A DNA stretch of 63,903 bases from a virus. Both the position numbers and the translations under genes were made by a program. Of this stretch, positions 43,032-52,516 are shown piece after piece. Position 1 is the first letter of the stretch, and the number at the start of each line of letters is the position of its first letter. The stretch covers positions 1 to 63,903 of IMG/VR virus record IMGVR_UViG_3300042898_001199. One strand, given 5' to 3'. A model generated the notes under the pieces. That model was not told where the DNA came from. It made no database searches and worked only from the letters and a program-made list of their open reading frames with translations.

Positions 43032-44129
43032 TTACATTTGAGATTCGAAGTACCTCTGTAGTTGAGACTTTTCAGACTGAGCATCAGGTTTCTCCAGCTT
43101 TACCACTTCTGAGCCGTTGTGAAATTCCTTGAGAGCTGATTCACGGGCCTCCCCTTTTACAGCTGATATCAAAGATTTATAAATGCTTGCCGCTTCCAAA
43201 GCTTCTGCACGATTCCGCACATATGTTTGAATTGCTTTCACATTCTGCTCGTCAGTTGGTAATGGGTTTGAAGAGATGATTCCTAGAACTTCTTGCTGAA
43301 TTTGGTTCATCGTTTGTTCCGATACCGGAGCTTTTATTTTTAAACCGTCAACTTCTACTTCTATTTCTCTAATCTTTGTTGCCTCTGCCGCAACAGGCTT
43401 CCAATCATTAACCAACTTTTCAGCACTTTGTTGTCTAGTGCTGAATTGTTCTCGCAAAGATGCAACAAAATCTTTGTTGTCACCAATATTTTGTAATTTT
43501 TCTTCTACAATATTTACATTTTTTCCCAATTTCATTTTCATTGTCTTAGGAGCATCTTCAAATGTAACATCAGAGTAGGTGTTGTTTTCTTCAGCTATAG
43601 TATCGCAAATCTCTTCAAATGTCATTGTTTTAAGCAAATCTGGCTCTTGTATTATTTGAGAAAGTGCCATTACCTGTACAGGGTTTTGCTTGATCTCATC
43701 TGTGGTTTTACCAACAAATTTATTAGCAACCCCTAAGTCATTAATGCCCGTGCCTTTAATAAAGGAATTTAAATTCGCCAACTTTTCATTAGCGAAAGGA
43801 GATTCTAATTGTTGCATCAAAGTTTCTTGCTCACGAATAAAAGGCTCAAACTCTTCGTACTTCTTTGACTTCTCTTCGAACATAGAATACTTTTCCTTTA
43901 CCGCATCGATAGAGTCGAAATCTCCAAAGATAGATCTTAGATCAGAAGCTTTAAATGTAGCTTCTTCTGTCACTACAGGGTCTACCGAAGGTATTGGATC
44001 TGGATTCTGATTATCATTATTAACAGGATCTGTATCCGGGTTAATATTTTCAGCAGGTGCTGGATCAGGGTTTTGAATACCTAAAGCAGCAAAAATACTA
44101 GTTGGGGTTTGTTGTTCTGAATTTTCCAT
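43032..44129 (-). CDS. Head scaffolding protein
   Basis: 365 residues, acidic and mostly helical. Residues 1-60 are Pro/Asp/Asn-rich and disordered; then long charged helices (AVKEKYSMFEEKSKKYEEFE) run to a basic C-terminus (KSQLQRYFESQM). Position between portal and capsid and this composition are those of scaffolds. No protease motif was seen. Confidence 0.7.
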   Translation of the reverse strand: MENSEQQTPTSIFAALGIQNPDPAPAENINPDTDPVNNDNQNPDPIPSVDPVVTEEATFKASDLRSIFGDFDSIDAVKEKYSMFEEKSKKYEEFEPFIREQETLMQQLESPFANEKLANLNSFIKGTGINDLGVANKFVGKTTDEIKQNPVQVMALSQIIQEPDLLKTMTFEEICDTIAEENNTYSDVTFEDAPKTMKMKLGKNVNIVEEKLQNIGDNKDFVASLREQFSTRQQSAEKLVNDWKPVAAEATKIREIEVEVDGLKIKAPVSEQTMNQIQQEVLGIISSNPLPTDEQNVKAIQTYVRNRAEALEAASIYKSLISAVKGEARESALKEFHNGSEVVKLEKPDAQSEKSQLQRYFESQM

Positions 44130-44153
44130 GTATGTTGTTTTGTGTGTTTTATA

Positions 44154-46493
44154 TTATTTCTTTCTCATCGATCCGGTAATTTCAGTCCCGGTTTGTTCTT
44201 GAAGATAGGCCTCTGTTTTAATTTCCTCAATATTACCTTGAGTTTTGGTCATGATTTCGAATTGCTTTTCTTTCATTCTTAATTCAGATAAAACAGTTTC
44301 TTCTTGAATCTTAGCTTGCATTTTAGCTTGGATAACTTGCAATTCAGATTGAAGCTTTTGCTGCTCTAGATCTATCAAAGATTGAGATTGAGCTTGCTGA
44401 GATTGGGCCGACTGCTCGTCATTATACTTTCTTTTCTTAGCAGACTTGTAATTTAAATACCAGGTAGCTTCTTTTATTCTACCTTTCTCAAGCATGTCTA
44501 AAATAAGAGTATAATCTGCAAGTTCAATTTCAGGCATACCGTTACGACCTACTTTCAAAGCGGTCTCAGCAGCCTCCATAATTTTAAACTTCTGCGTCTG
44601 AGAAACTTTATTGGTTAAGGAAAGTCCAAGCTCGTCTAATGTGATATCAGCTCCAGTTAAAATTGCATCTACAGCAGTCAACCCAAACACTTTACCGTAA
44701 TAGTCCTTAGTATCTTTATCATACTTCATGGTTGTTACAGCACGAAGAACCATATTTTCAGAGGCTTTCATTTTAATCTGCTCTAGAGCTTGTTGTAGTG
44801 GCCATAGAGCATTATTAGTAGCCTCAACCTCAAGCTCTGCAATACCTACTAGCTTATCACCCTTTGCAGGAGATGCAGCCATTGTTGGGGTTATGCCTGT
44901 AATCTGTAGCAACTTTTCCACGTCATGTTGATAGGCTAGAATCCATTCAGACAATTGCTTACCAATACCACCTTCTAACTCTTCAAAAGAACGAGAGGTA
45001 TTTACCTTACCACCAAGCACAGATGACTTATAAAAGAAATTACCTGTGTGAGAATATACTTGAACAAGATCAAAAGGAGTGAATAAAGAACCTGCAATGC
45101 TATTAACATTTAAAGCTCCAATATCAATTGCAATACCCTTAGGAGCAGCAGCTAATTTAGCTGCCTGTAACTTAAGGTGATTAATTTGCAAAGAATCGTA
45201 AACTGGAATAGCTGTCTCTGTAATAGACTTGCCCGGTATCTTTGTAAAACGATAAGACAGTTGAGGTCTTTGTTTGTTTACACGCTTCATGTTTTTTTGC
45301 TTGCCTCCAACACAAATATTTGCTCCTGGCAAGAAAAATCCTTCGTATATAAAATGACCGTCAATAACCACCGTTTTCTTTTTCTCGGTATTTACATATT
45401 CGCCAAACATGTCTTTGTAAAACTGAATTGACTGTTCTTTTTGTTTTTTCTTAAAGAACATGCTATCTTTAGAGATATACTCAAACTCAAGAACATCTAC
45501 AAAGAAGTCATCGTAACGCATACGATCAGTCATTGTGTCTCTCTGAGAATACCAAGACCATCCATAACGATCATTAGCGTAAACAGTATCGTAACACCAT
45601 TTAGCAATTTGATTTATAAATCCTTCGATTAACTCTTCTTCATATCCATTTTGAGCTAATAATTTACGAACTTGAGGAATGCTGTATTTCTCAAAATGTC
45701 CTGCAAATGGACTATTATCTCCCTGACTTTCATCTGTCCAGGCGCAAATAAATTTAGTTGCGTCTACATATTTAATCTTAGCGGCACCTGAGTCAGGATC
45801 TGAATAATCCTTAACAACCATAAATCCAAAATTAATAGCATCATCCTTTAATTGACGCTCTATCTTGGTCCAGTCGCTATTTTTAAATCCAAATTCAGCT
45901 AGTTTTTCTAACCCAATTTCAAAGTTTAATTTAAAGCCACCTAATGTTTCATAAAGCTCTAATTCTGTAATATTTTCGGGAGCAAATTCAGTATCAGCTA
46001 TCTGTGCCATTCCTATTTTTCTTAAAATAGGATCTAACTTACTCTTTATGAATAATCTATATTTCTTTAAAGCTCTTTGATTTCTAATATCTGGATTTAT
46101 TGAATCCACTTGTATTCTTTGGTTTTCAGTGCCAATTACAGACATGATAATTCTCTTTAGCTCTGGAGCCATTGAAAATATTTTAAAGTCAATGTTTGAA
46201 TAACCTTTGCGTTTTCCTCTTGCATTTGCCGCATTAAAATTAGCCCCAGTTCCACCAGCTCCTGTCTTCTCATCGCCTCTGGTTGACCACATATCAATAT
46301 ACTTTTGTGGGCTTTGATTTCCCTCAGAGTAATTTCTCATCTCCATTAAGCGAGACATATCAGATCTACTAAAATAAGTTTTATTATTTTCGTATCTGAA
46401 AAATATAGCACGGCCTACTTGAGATAACCACTTGTTATCTTTCTTTTTAGGGTCTACGTTATCCCTTGGCCATAATACTGTGTAATCACTCAT
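44154..46493 (-). CDS. Portal protein
   Basis: 779 residues, close to crAss-like portals. Marks: MRNYSEGNQSPQKYIDMW near 50-67, PELKRIIMSVIGTENQRIQV, the wing region with WSWYSQRDTMTDRMRYDDFF, the stem/crown region TGITPTMAASPAKGDKLVGI, and a Gln-rich coiled C-terminus (about 680-760). It forms the dodecameric DNA gate at one capsid vertex and docks TerL. It starts 3 nt after the TerL stop. Confidence 0.85.
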   Translation of the reverse strand: MSDYTVLWPRDNVDPKKKDNKWLSQVGRAIFFRYENNKTYFSRSDMSRLMEMRNYSEGNQSPQKYIDMWSTRGDEKTGAGGTGANFNAANARGKRKGYSNIDFKIFSMAPELKRIIMSVIGTENQRIQVDSINPDIRNQRALKKYRLFIKSKLDPILRKIGMAQIADTEFAPENITELELYETLGGFKLNFEIGLEKLAEFGFKNSDWTKIERQLKDDAINFGFMVVKDYSDPDSGAAKIKYVDATKFICAWTDESQGDNSPFAGHFEKYSIPQVRKLLAQNGYEEELIEGFINQIAKWCYDTVYANDRYGWSWYSQRDTMTDRMRYDDFFVDVLEFEYISKDSMFFKKKQKEQSIQFYKDMFGEYVNTEKKKTVVIDGHFIYEGFFLPGANICVGGKQKNMKRVNKQRPQLSYRFTKIPGKSITETAIPVYDSLQINHLKLQAAKLAAAPKGIAIDIGALNVNSIAGSLFTPFDLVQVYSHTGNFFYKSSVLGGKVNTSRSFEELEGGIGKQLSEWILAYQHDVEKLLQITGITPTMAASPAKGDKLVGIAELEVEATNNALWPLQQALEQIKMKASENMVLRAVTTMKYDKDTKDYYGKVFGLTAVDAILTGADITLDELGLSLTNKVSQTQKFKIMEAAETALKVGRNGMPEIELADYTLILDMLEKGRIKEATWYLNYKSAKKRKYNDEQSAQSQQAQSQSLIDLEQQKLQSELQVIQAKMQAKIQEETVLSELRMKEKQFEIMTKTQGNIEEIKTEAYLQEQTGTEITGSMRKK

Positions 46494-46496
46494 ATA

Positions 46497-48902
46497 TTAA
46501 TAATAAAAAGTACCAAATAATTCACCATCTATTTTTGAAGCTTGTTCATTCATTTCTACAAATTTAGGGTATAATGACTTACTTCCCAAAAGTGCGTAGC
46601 CTCCAGCTGTAAATAAATCGTATTTTGTCATTTCTTGCTTCCCATCAATATTTGCCGTTTCTTCTAACATCTCAATATGATTCTCATAATCACAAGCATC
46701 TTTTAAATATTGCTCCCACACGTCAAATATATCCTGTTTTGTAGAATTATTTGAACCATCCGTAGTAATTCTACCCGGCAATGGCTTTTTCTCTCCCTGT
46801 TCGTTCATATCGTAAAGCAAGTATCCTCTCAAGCCCCAGTCAATAAATCTCTCATATAAATGAGTGATATTCATCTCAGGATAAAGCATGGCTCCAAAAA
46901 AGACACACGCCTTGGCTAGATCATCAGCATACTCCTCTCTACCTACATCTCTTTGTTTATAAGTTAGTACAAATTTATCACTAATCCACTGACTACGCAA
47001 TTTTATTTCATTGCCATTATCACCGTCAATTGAATTGTCTCTTTTGTAAAAAATAGCCCCTGCGTTGTAAGACTTTTTCTTACCGCTTACCTCTTGGGAT
47101 TCGTATTTTGCAGGGTCGGCCCCCATTACAAATCTATTCATCACGTTCCACGAAGGTCGCCAAGATTCTAATTCAGAGTCCCACTCTTTTAAATTTCTTT
47201 GGTCAGGCCTTGGGACATGTGATATAACAAATTTACCCTCCTCGTTTTCTTTTAATCTCACAGTAGATCCACGTCCGTCTACCCACTCTAAGTCATATCT
47301 TCTGGTGACGTGAGTTTGAAATGTCAGCTGAGTTATTCTTTTTCTTATTCTTAAAACTGGAAAAGAAGAGTCTTTTGAAGCAGACATAAAACATTCTTTC
47401 AGATTAAATGGAAAGTTTTGCATCTCCTCGATTAATCCTGTTTGGTCATCATTTGACTCAAGTGATTTTCTTTTGTTTTGTAGATATGTTCTTGCTCCAA
47501 TTGACACTAAGCGACCGTCACTATTTTTTACAGGTCTCTTAGGATCTGCTACAATAGAGTTGCCGTACTCGTCAATAAATCCATCTAAACCATCGTATGC
47601 CGGGAAAAATATAGTAAACAATCCCGAAGCAGTTTGTCCGTTATCATTTCTTTCATCAAATTTAGAGGCTAGGATAAGTCGCTTCATCTGATCACCACCA
47701 CCCTTCTCCATCTCCCCTAAGGTAGAGGTTAGAAGGCCAAGTCCGTGGATGTAAGGGCCTTGAGCAAGACACTTCATAACAACCCTCCACCTATCAATAA
47801 TATTCACGTTAATACCGTTCTTAGGATCAACCTTACCTACCTCATCATGGTGAATGAAGTGCAGCTTTTCCATGTCATACGCTCTCTCTCCTGATGGTCT
47901 GTGATTAATCCAACCCTCGTGTGGAGGAAGAGAAGTTGTTCCAACACCTCCTGCCGTTCTATTTGCCGGAGCTGTAAACTGTATTGCCTCCTTTGGAACA
48001 GAAGACCCTTCAGTCATTAACTTAAAGAAGAAGGGCATTCTTCTCAAACGCTTGGCAATATGATCCACAAATACTTGAGTGGAGTGGTAGTCAGACATGC
48101 TCTGAATACCTCCAAAACGCTGTATTCCTAGGGTTGCCGTCACATACCAATTCAAAAATCCTGCGCGAGATGTGGCACCTTCTCTTCGATGCTTAGGATA
48201 GATAACTCCATACATCGTTCTTTCACCAGTATCTACTAAGAACTTACCTTCCTCAACATATGATTTTGGGTTCATTTCTTTAAACTCATCTACACCTTTT
48301 TTAGTGTTAAAATATCTAACGAAACTATCTTTGCCGTCTGTATAAACAGCCTTGTGTTTATAAATACCATCTGTTGTTGTATATCCATACATTACACCTA
48401 AAAACCATCTTCTGTCTCGATCTCGGTACTCAGGATAACCTTCTCTGTTTTTAGAGTTACCAATAGGCCAAAAATTTAAATAGGTATACATGCAGCCGGG
48501 TATGTATGTTGGCTTACCGTTATTAAAGAAGAAATACCCGACATAGTGCCTCTTAATTTGTTTCTTAATCCACACTATCTCCTTAGAGTAATAGGCAGCG
48601 TTGTTAAATAGCTCTTCATCAATATCTTCTAGTTTAACAACTTCTTTCGGCTTAATTTTTTTCTTTTTTCGGATAACAGATTCAATATCTTTAAGCCTAG
48701 CTGGCATTTCCTGATATTGAAACTTTTGTTTGTCGGGAGGATTGCCATACCCATCAATTTTTTTTATAGCCTCCTCATATGGGAGGTTGTAAAATTTATC
48801 TGGAGTTAAGACTTTAACTTCAATTGGGAATAAGTCTTCATCATCTATATTTAGAAAAATAGACGAGTCGGCTTTATCATATTTATATTTTGTTTCACGC
48901 AT
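46497..48902 (-). CDS. terL: Terminase large subunit
   Basis: 801 residues. ATPase: Walker-A-like HRREGATSRAG near 236-247 and Walker B with the FIHHDEVGKVD segment near 350. Nuclease (RNase-H-like): MGADPAKYESQ near 590 (first Asp), YPEMNITHLYE (middle acid) and a late Asp in TKYDLFTAGG. The enzyme pumps DNA into the head and cuts it. Size and motifs fit crAss-like terminases. It overlaps the upstream gene by 8 nt. Confidence 0.9.
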   Translation of the reverse strand: MRETKYKYDKADSSIFLNIDDEDLFPIEVKVLTPDKFYNLPYEEAIKKIDGYGNPPDKQKFQYQEMPARLKDIESVIRKKKKIKPKEVVKLEDIDEELFNNAAYYSKEIVWIKKQIKRHYVGYFFFNNGKPTYIPGCMYTYLNFWPIGNSKNREGYPEYRDRDRRWFLGVMYGYTTTDGIYKHKAVYTDGKDSFVRYFNTKKGVDEFKEMNPKSYVEEGKFLVDTGERTMYGVIYPKHRREGATSRAGFLNWYVTATLGIQRFGGIQSMSDYHSTQVFVDHIAKRLRRMPFFFKLMTEGSSVPKEAIQFTAPANRTAGGVGTTSLPPHEGWINHRPSGERAYDMEKLHFIHHDEVGKVDPKNGINVNIIDRWRVVMKCLAQGPYIHGLGLLTSTLGEMEKGGGDQMKRLILASKFDERNDNGQTASGLFTIFFPAYDGLDGFIDEYGNSIVADPKRPVKNSDGRLVSIGARTYLQNKRKSLESNDDQTGLIEEMQNFPFNLKECFMSASKDSSFPVLRIRKRITQLTFQTHVTRRYDLEWVDGRGSTVRLKENEEGKFVISHVPRPDQRNLKEWDSELESWRPSWNVMNRFVMGADPAKYESQEVSGKKKSYNAGAIFYKRDNSIDGDNGNEIKLRSQWISDKFVLTYKQRDVGREEYADDLAKACVFFGAMLYPEMNITHLYERFIDWGLRGYLLYDMNEQGEKKPLPGRITTDGSNNSTKQDIFDVWEQYLKDACDYENHIEMLEETANIDGKQEMTKYDLFTAGGYALLGSKSLYPKFVEMNEQASKIDGELFGTFYY

Positions 48903-49560
48903 CTACATCCGGGAATATATTTCCTTTGTCTTGAAATTCTCTAATGTATTCTTCCGGTCTAATACCCAAAGAATCTAACAACGTAAATTCGGTTAACTCA
49001 TCTTCTAAATCCTTACTTTTTTCTCCTTGTAAAAATTCATTCTTAGAAGAAGTAATTTGACTCATCGTCATATTAATAATCTCTCTTCGAGTCTTCTCTG
49101 CTTGAACGATCTTTGCTTGAGCAACTTCATCCTCTGCCTCTAGTTTAATCTCTAACTCTGTGTAGCGCAAGAGAGCCTCCTCGGCAGACTTCCACACCAT
49201 GTACTGCTCACCACCCATAAGTAACAAGAAATATATTGCCCTTCTATTTACACCCTTAATTTTCCAAGACAACATGTCTGTAATATATTTTGGATAGGGA
49301 GGCTCAATATTTAAACACTGCATCGCCCACGTCTTCCTTCTTTTTAAATCGGGAATACCTTGCCCTGGAGATCCTAGGTCGTACATGTATATTAAATAAC
49401 GAAGCACAACATCTGGATCTAAATCTTTAGGCAAATCATTTGCTGAAAATATAACAGAGAACTTAGATAAATCTGAAAATTCAAATAAGACAGGCTGATC
49501 CATAGGTATCTTATGGATTGCATATTTTAACTTATCAAATTCGTTACTCTCGTACTTCAT
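48895..49560 (-). CDS. Protein upstream of TerL, possible small terminase (221 aa)
   Basis: Helical and charged, with a coiled stretch (YTELEIKLEAEDEVAQAKIV). It directly precedes and overlaps terL, the usual place for TerS, but no HTH is evident. It may instead be a conserved crAss-like protein of unknown role. Confidence 0.5.
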   Translation of the reverse strand: MKYESNEFDKLKYAIHKIPMDQPVLFEFSDLSKFSVIFSANDLPKDLDPDVVLRYLIYMYDLGSPGQGIPDLKRRKTWAMQCLNIEPPYPKYITDMLSWKIKGVNRRAIYFLLLMGGEQYMVWKSAEEALLRYTELEIKLEAEDEVAQAKIVQAEKTRREIINMTMSQITSSKNEFLQGEKSKDLEDELTEFTLLDSLGIRPEEYIREFQDKGNIFPDVDA

Positions 49561-50182
49561 ATCCCATTACTTCGTTATGTCTAATAAGATAATATCTGTC
49601 AGATAATCTTTTGTTTAAAGAGGCCTCCAAAGGAACCCCTGAGTTTTTTTTAACTTTTATATAACTACCCACTGTAGGTATAGCATCCGTGCCATAAACT
49701 AGTTCCTTTTCCGGGCTTGGACCTCCAACATGGGAGACTTTCCAAATATCTTCCTCATATTTATCTTCTTCGTAATTATCAAGAATAATAATTGTCTTGC
49801 TCTTTGGCTTGTTCTGTATTACAGGAAGGACTAAAGAAAAACCGTCTGGCGGTATTAATTTACCATCTCGAATTGTAAGGTAAACATATTCTGTATTTAT
49901 TAAGCATATTTGTAGTCCGTCTATGTAAACCACACGGGTAGATGCGTTTTCGGCACTCATGCCAAATACCGTTCTCATCTCTACATACTTAATAAATACA
50001 CGGTCTCCTTTTTTCCAACCCTTGTAATCTTCATGTACCGTGCAGTCTATATTAGTCCAATATTCTCCTTCCTCTCCATTTTGACGTATTACCAAATGAA
50101 TTTTCTGATCTCCTACATTAAAACCATCAGCCAAAGGATTTTTGTCATTTAAAACAACGGGCAAATAATTTAAATACTTCAT
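49544..50182 (-). CDS. GroES-like double-barrel protein, tentative (212 aa)
   Basis: Beta-rich with two similar halves: WKKGDRVFIKYVEM with VYLTIRDGKLIPPDGFSLV in the first, and TVGSYIKVKKNSGVPLE with DRYYLIRHNEVMGYEVRE in the second. These resemble the GDxVxf strand and final edxI strand of GroES. Phage proteins of this kind may help head assembly. The similarity is weak and by eye. It overlaps the next gene by 17 nt. Confidence 0.4.
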   Translation of the reverse strand: MKYLNYLPVVLNDKNPLADGFNVGDQKIHLVIRQNGEEGEYWTNIDCTVHEDYKGWKKGDRVFIKYVEMRTVFGMSAENASTRVVYIDGLQICLINTEYVYLTIRDGKLIPPDGFSLVLPVIQNKPKSKTIIILDNYEEDKYEEDIWKVSHVGGPSPEKELVYGTDAIPTVGSYIKVKKNSGVPLEASLNKRLSDRYYLIRHNEVMGYEVRE

Positions 50183-50212
50183 ATAATCTTTTTTTTGTGT
50201 GTAAAATTGAAA

Positions 50213-50253
50213 TACTTTTGTACAGGACTGTTCTGGTCCTGTGTGTGTTTTTT
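50213..50253 (+). ncRNA. Candidate short plus-strand RNA with intrinsic terminator
   Basis: TACTTTTG (50213-50220) fits TAnnTTTG. It is followed at once by ACAGGAC (50222-50228) and GTCCTGT (50236-50242), a perfect 7-bp stem, then GTGTGTTTTTT. A -33 TTG exists but with a short 15-nt spacer. If active, it would make a tiny RNA opposite the flanking minus-strand genes; otherwise the hairpin stops antisense transcripts. Confidence 0.35.
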
Positions 50254-50269
50254 ATTTGTGTGCAGAAAG

Positions 50270-50293
50270 TGGGGGCAACGGTCCCCATTTTTT
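50270..50293 (+). terminator. Second plus-strand terminator-like hairpin
   Basis: TGGGG (50270-50274) with CCCCA (50283-50287) plus flanking pairs, followed by TTTTTT. It is tandem to the hairpin at 50222, again directed at plus-strand transcripts where no plus gene exists. Confidence 0.45.
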
Positions 50294-50415
50294 GTTAGTG
50301 ATTTCTTAACTGTGTAAAAGTGGTGGGCAACAACATTGCCTCTCTGCTGTTCTCTGTCTCATAGGCAGTGTCAAATGACAAAACGTGTAATTTCATAGCT
50401 GTGAGTTATTGTGTT

Positions 50416-51573
50416 TTATTTAACATTGCTTTGTAAATATCCTTCAAGACCTTCATCATGGTTCCAAATAAACGCCTGAGCTGTTCTCAGTGCTTGATAA
50501 CCCATCTTCTTGTGCCATTCGTCTAACGCACAAATCGAAGGTAGAAATCTTACTTTCACACCTCGATATTCGTTTACCTGTTCTTTATGATAATGCCCAC
50601 AATGGGCCTCTCTAAATTCAGTCATCGCAAACATTTCCGGCTGCTCCGTAGCCATTATTAACGGCATATCAGAAGGCTTTTCATTATCTCCGTGAGTAAA
50701 CATTATCATGTTTTTTCCATACCTATAATATTTTCTAGGCGTTGTAGAGTTGTCTACATTAACATTGGGGTCGTTTCGATACCAACCTGCTATGACATCT
50801 CCAGCGTAAAACATTCTCTCGTAGTCGTGGTTGCCAGACACAACAATTATATCAACAGGAGCTACATCTTTCAAGAAATCTACCGCTCTAACTATTAGGG
50901 TCCAGTATCCTTTAAATGATTCTTTCCACCCTATGGTATCATGTTGAGGGGTTCCTTTTGTTGTAGCCATCCTCATGCCGTCTGTATTCATTCCATCGTT
51001 TCCAATTGGAAGAAGAATCTTCTCGATATTTATACCTCGACCTTTGTTGACTAAATCTTCAATTGTATCGAGAAATTGTTTTTCCATTTCCTCTAGGGTA
51101 ATGTCCGTCAACTTTCCATAATGAATATCAGGTAAAGATATTTCAAGAGTTGATTTTGTTTTGTAGTCGGGCCTTCTGCCTTTAGTTATTACTCTAGTTT
51201 TAGGGCTGTAACTAGCTGCAAATTCTTCAATATCATTTTGAATCTCTTCTACCGTCCTGTCATTTTTGGTAACTACAGAGAACCTTTGCTCTCCTTTCAT
51301 GTTTTGCCAATATTTAACAGAATTAACCATTGAATGGTCAATACCGTTTTTATCTAAATACTGCTCAAACTCAGTTATAACATTATCCGAATCGTTGGCC
51401 AATTCAACCTTTACTACTTTTCTATTAACTTGGTTTCTTTCGGCCCTTGCAGACTTCAATGCTGCTGTAGCGTCTTGTAAACTAACTTTAAATTTTCTTG
51501 CTATGTAACTTGGGCCTGACTTTAAGTAACCTGGCCTAGCGTGGAGTATCTGTACTAGTTTTGGGATTGTCAT
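50416..51573 (-). CDS. Calcineurin-like metallophosphoesterase
   Basis: 385 residues. Metal-binding motifs in family order: SLPDIHYGK near 152 (DxH), GNDGMNTDG near 190, VSGNHDYERM near 247 (GNHD/E), MFTHGDN near 293, and HCGHYHKE near 325 (GHxH). Residues 1-70 look like a small HTH region (GPSYIARKFKVSLQDATAAL). Phage members may process DNA ends like SbcD/Mre11, or cyclic or branched nucleic acids. The partner is unknown; neighbours are an SSB-like gene and terL. Confidence 0.8.
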   Translation of the reverse strand: MTIPKLVQILHARPGYLKSGPSYIARKFKVSLQDATAALKSARAERNQVNRKVVKVELANDSDNVITEFEQYLDKNGIDHSMVNSVKYWQNMKGEQRFSVVTKNDRTVEEIQNDIEEFAASYSPKTRVITKGRRPDYKTKSTLEISLPDIHYGKLTDITLEEMEKQFLDTIEDLVNKGRGINIEKILLPIGNDGMNTDGMRMATTKGTPQHDTIGWKESFKGYWTLIVRAVDFLKDVAPVDIIVVSGNHDYERMFYAGDVIAGWYRNDPNVNVDNSTTPRKYYRYGKNMIMFTHGDNEKPSDMPLIMATEQPEMFAMTEFREAHCGHYHKEQVNEYRGVKVRFLPSICALDEWHKKMGYQALRTAQAFIWNHDEGLEGYLQSNVK

Positions 51574-51589
51574 ATAGCTAATTTAAAAC

Positions 51590-51943
51590 TTAGTGGTTTG
51601 CGTTGTTGTGGAACTCGTTAGATTTTAAAAGCGTAAAATATTCTACAAAAGATTGGTATGGAGCGTCAATTATTAAAGGCTCTGTTGATCCTGTTATGTA
51701 TATTAAAGTTCTTGAACCTATTGACGTAGAACCATCGTTACGGAACTCCACATCTGCTTGTATTGCGGCAACCTTTGTAATATCAAAAATTATTGGAACA
51801 GAGTCTGTGTATACACTTTGTCCAGGGTTTGCTTCAATTTCTTCTTCGGTATTCCACACCACACAAACAGTAGCGCAAAGTACAGGAAGTGGTTTTTTAT
51901 CATCCTCTTCCTCTTCTCTCCTTTTTTTGGACTTAAAGAACAT
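51590..51943 (-). CDS. Hypothetical protein (117 aa)
   Basis: Start ATG 51943 (MFFKSKKRREEEEDDKKPLP) is preferred: the longer frame to 52186 would run through the terminator at 51973-51991 and the SSB-like gene. After a basic/acidic N-terminus the rest is beta-rich (VCATVCVVWNTEE-type strands, IYITGSTEPLIIDAPY). Not recognised; I recall similar short Bacteroidota phage proteins. Confidence 0.6.
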   Translation of the reverse strand: MFFKSKKRREEEEDDKKPLPVLCATVCVVWNTEEEIEANPGQSVYTDSVPIIFDITKVAAIQADVEFRNDGSTSIGSRTLIYITGSTEPLIIDAPYQSFVEYFTLLKSNEFHNNANH

Positions 51944-51970
51944 ATGGTTAATTTTATCCAAAAATACAAA

Positions 51971-51995
51971 AATCCCCCTAAATAAGGGGGACTTT
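51971..51995 (-). terminator. Strong terminator after the SSB-like gene
   Basis: TCCCCC (51973-51978) pairs with GGGGGA (51986-51991) around TAAATAA. On the minus strand it runs into TTTTTGTATTTTTGG. On plus a T-rich run also follows, so it may work both ways. Confidence 0.8.
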
Positions 51996-52004
51996 ATTTT
52001 TAAC

Positions 52005-52349
52005 TTAGAATGGGAGGTCTCCGTCTTCTTTGTTTTGGTTTGTGGTCTGGGGGGTAGTTTCTGTTGGTACTGTTTCATTGTTGCTTGATTTAGATTCACC
52101 TTCAATCTTCCACGCCTGCAATGAGTTGTAGACCCTTCCATTATGCTCTCTTCCCTTGAGATTAAACTGTACATCAATCTCATCACCTACCTTATACGGG
52201 TCAATAATGAACGTGTTGTTGTTTATAAGTTGAAACTCAATGACCTCAGGGTACTTACCCTCGATCTCAAGAACAAATGTTCTAACAGCAAACTTGTCAC
52301 TCTTTTGTTCGGTCTGACCTACCGATTTGATTTTTCCTTTAATATTCAT
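52005..52349 (-). CDS. SSB-like protein, DUF3127 type
   Basis: 114 residues from ATG 52349 (MNIKGKIKSVGQTEQKSDKF); the upstream frame to 52424 covers the promoter. An OB-fold pattern: KFAVRTFVLEIEGKYPEVIE, IEFQLINNNTFIIDPYKVGD, DVQFNLKGREHNGRVYNSLQ. The last residues GDLPF follow an acidic, Gln/Thr-rich tail, exactly the type of SSB C-terminal tip that recruits replication proteins. DUF3127 is a Bacteroidota family. It likely coats phage ssDNA and may work with RecT and the primase-helicase. Confidence 0.75.
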   Translation of the reverse strand: MNIKGKIKSVGQTEQKSDKFAVRTFVLEIEGKYPEVIEFQLINNNTFIIDPYKVGDEIDVQFNLKGREHNGRVYNSLQAWKIEGESKSSNNETVPTETTPQTTNQNKEDGDLPF

Positions 52350-52367
52350 TTTGTGTAATTTTGTTTG

Positions 52368-52397
52368 CAAATATATTTGTTTTATTTTTAAATACAA
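52368..52397 (-). promoter_or_regulatory. Strong Bacteroidota-type promoter for the SSB-like gene
   Basis: On the minus strand TTG (52397-52395), 19-nt spacer, TATATTTG (52375-52368). Back to back with the plus promoter at 52454-52485, it makes a divergent control point between replication and late-strand genes. Confidence 0.75.
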
Positions 52398-52453
52398 TCT
52401 GTTGTTTTGTATACTTTTTAACAATTTGCTGTTTGTTTGTTATTAAAATTTAT

Positions 52454-52485
52454 TTGGAATATTTGTAAGAGTATCACTACATTTG
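52454..52485 (+). promoter_or_regulatory. Promoter of the replication operon
   Basis: TTG (52454-52456), 21-nt spacer, TACATTTG (52478-52485). It lies 31 nt before ATG 52517. Confidence 0.7.
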
Positions 52486-52516
52486 CAAAAGTAAAAACAC
52501 ACATAATAAAAAAACC

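Larger units (their letters stand above)
50183..50415. other. Non-coding gap between terminase and phosphoesterase genes
   Basis: 233 nt without a gene. It holds two hairpins with T-tracts on the plus strand (50222-50253, 50270-50293) and a -7-like box at 50213-50220 on plus, opposite to the flanking genes. No TAnnTTTG promoter was found on the minus strand for the terminase operon. Confidence 0.6.

Noticed and set aside
51944-52186. N-terminal extension of the 51943 gene
   Set aside because: It would run over the terminator at 51973-51991 and inside the SSB-like gene; the internal ATG fits better.
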